DNA of 5,949 bases, from positions 1 through 5,949 of the forward strand of contig NZ_CALHTQ010000186.1 in NCBI RefSeq assembly GCF_938039775.1. Reading direction: 5' to 3'. This DNA comes from an uncultured Mogibacterium sp. GTDB taxonomy: Bacteria > Bacillota_A > Clostridia > Peptostreptococcales > Anaerovoracaceae. This document shows positions 5,575 through 5,949 of the stretch, piece after piece (position 1 is the first letter of the stretch; the number at the start of each line of letters is the position of its first letter). The notes beneath the pieces were generated by a model. The model made no database searches. It was not told where the DNA came from and saw only the letters and a list, made by a program, of their open reading frames with translations. The translations under genes and the position numbers were made by a program.

Positions 5575-5630
5575 TTAGCCCTGAGAACCATCGAAGTTCT
5601 GTAGGAGACATCTAGCAAATAACCTGGCAA
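5575..5630 (-). pseudogene. Decayed 3' tail of a second GIY-YIG/DUF4357 paralogue
   Basis: On the minus strand this stretch ends in codons for LQNFDGSQG and a TAA at 5575-5577. It closely mirrors LQNIEGSQG and TAG at the end of the GIY-YIG gene (4375). Over 4374-4406 against 5574-5606, 27 of 33 bases match without a gap, and the two differing residues are I to F and E to D, as expected of diverged coding sequence. Similarity continues with small indels (for example ATTTGCTAGATG against ATTTCGCTAGGTG) to about 5630 and then fades. The rest of the gene is missing. Its stop lies exactly 1200 bases from the stop of the intact copy, suggesting an ancient tandem duplication followed by deletion. 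Confidence 0.7.
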
Positions 5631-5826
5631 ACAGTTGCAAGCCGTGAATTTTGTTGATGTCAGGGCAGCTGGCGCTATTTTTTACAGGTCACCTTTTCTT
5701 CGTCAGGCTTAGCTCCAGACTGCTAATATGGTAGTAAGGCGAACATTCATAGCCATTGAGAAAATGGGCAGCTGGATGGTCCTGAAAATGATGTATCGCT
5801 GTTGGTTATTGAGGGAGCACGAGCGT
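5631..5826. other. Intergenic stretch before the right-edge membrane gene
   Basis: No recognisable gene is seen on either strand. The first bases may hold further faint similarity to the GIY-YIG tail. A weak promoter-like pair, TTGATG (5654-5659) and TATTTT (5676-5681), is separated by 16 bases. The frame of the next gene is open back to a TAG at 5710-5712, with ATG codons at 5728, 5764, 5776, 5788 and 5791, but none has a clear ribosome binding site. Confidence 0.4.
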
Positions 5827-5949
5827 ATGAAGTCGAATAAGTATGTTCCTGTTGGGATGCTGTTCTTGATCCTGGCAATTATCTTGAACGTAGTGTCAAA
5901 TGTCAGCGACCTAGTGCTTGGAATTCTCTACGGCATCTCGATAGCAGTA
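5827..5949 (+). CDS. N-terminus of a small membrane protein (partial, runs off the window)
   Basis: An ATG at 5827-5829 follows GAGGGAG (5811-5817) at 9 bases and opens a frame that stays open for all 41 codons to the window edge. After a short basic start (MKSNKY), residues 7-23 (VPVGMLFLILAIILNVV) form a clear hydrophobic segment. A polar SNVSD spacer follows, and then a second hydrophobic run starts at 29 (LVLGILYGISIAV). This is the pattern of a two-or-more-pass membrane protein with a short first loop. No family is recognisable. The frame extends upstream to 5713, so a longer protein starting at 5728 is possible, but the Shine-Dalgarno favours 5827. Confidence 0.6.
   Translation, partial: MKSNKYVPVGMLFLILAIILNVVSNVSDLVLGILYGISIAV

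Noticed and set aside
1..5949. CRISPR array, tRNA, rRNA or insertion sequence
   Set aside because: No regularly spaced repeats, cloverleaf-like segment, rRNA sequence or transposase-like protein was seen on either strand.

Overview
The window looks like an accessory (defence-island) segment in a bacterial chromosome, most likely of a mid-to-high-GC actinobacterium. That taxon call is an inference from the GC-rich flanking sequence and the style of the GIY-YIG protein; no marker gene confirms it. Composition changes sharply. The left edge (about 1-410) and the GIY-YIG locus (about 4375-5420) are GC-balanced or GC-rich. The two genes between them (520-4264) are strongly AT-rich, as expected for recently acquired DNA.

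Layout. (1) 1-74: the 3' end of an unrecognised host gene, followed by a structured 3' region and a strong intrinsic terminator (165-208). (2) 209-519: intergenic, holding a candidate promoter and leader for the next operon. (3) 520-2606: an OLD-family ATPase/TOPRIM nuclease of the GajA type, split into two overlapping reading frames by what looks like the loss of one base at about 1533. (4) 2588-4264: an intact UvrD/PcrA-like SF1 helicase of the GajB type, with a 19-base overlap with gajA and a perfect Shine-Dalgarno inside it. Together these form a Gabija-type anti-phage operon. (5) 4305-4352: a long hairpin, probably a two-way terminator. (6) 4375-5417 on the minus strand: a GIY-YIG nuclease-fold protein with a C-terminal DUF4357-like domain, itself interrupted by an apparent one-base loss at about 5303. 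(7) 5503-5561: another terminator hairpin, and at 5575 to about 5630 the decayed 3' tail of a second GIY-YIG/DUF4357 paralogue. (8) 5827-5949: the start of a small membrane protein cut by the window edge.

In characterised Gabija systems GajA is a sequence-specific DNA-nicking endonuclease held in check by nucleotides, and GajB is a helicase-like NTPase activated by DNA ends; the two assemble into one large complex. All visible catalytic motifs are present here in both proteins, but GajA as read cannot be made as one chain. The system is therefore either inactivated, affected by a sequence error, or (less likely) expressed by frameshifting.

The points most worth attention are the two independent frame breaks of the same sign in neighbouring accessory genes, and the paralogous tail exactly 1200 bases from the end of the GIY-YIG gene. 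No CRISPR array, tRNA, rRNA, transposase or integrase was seen.
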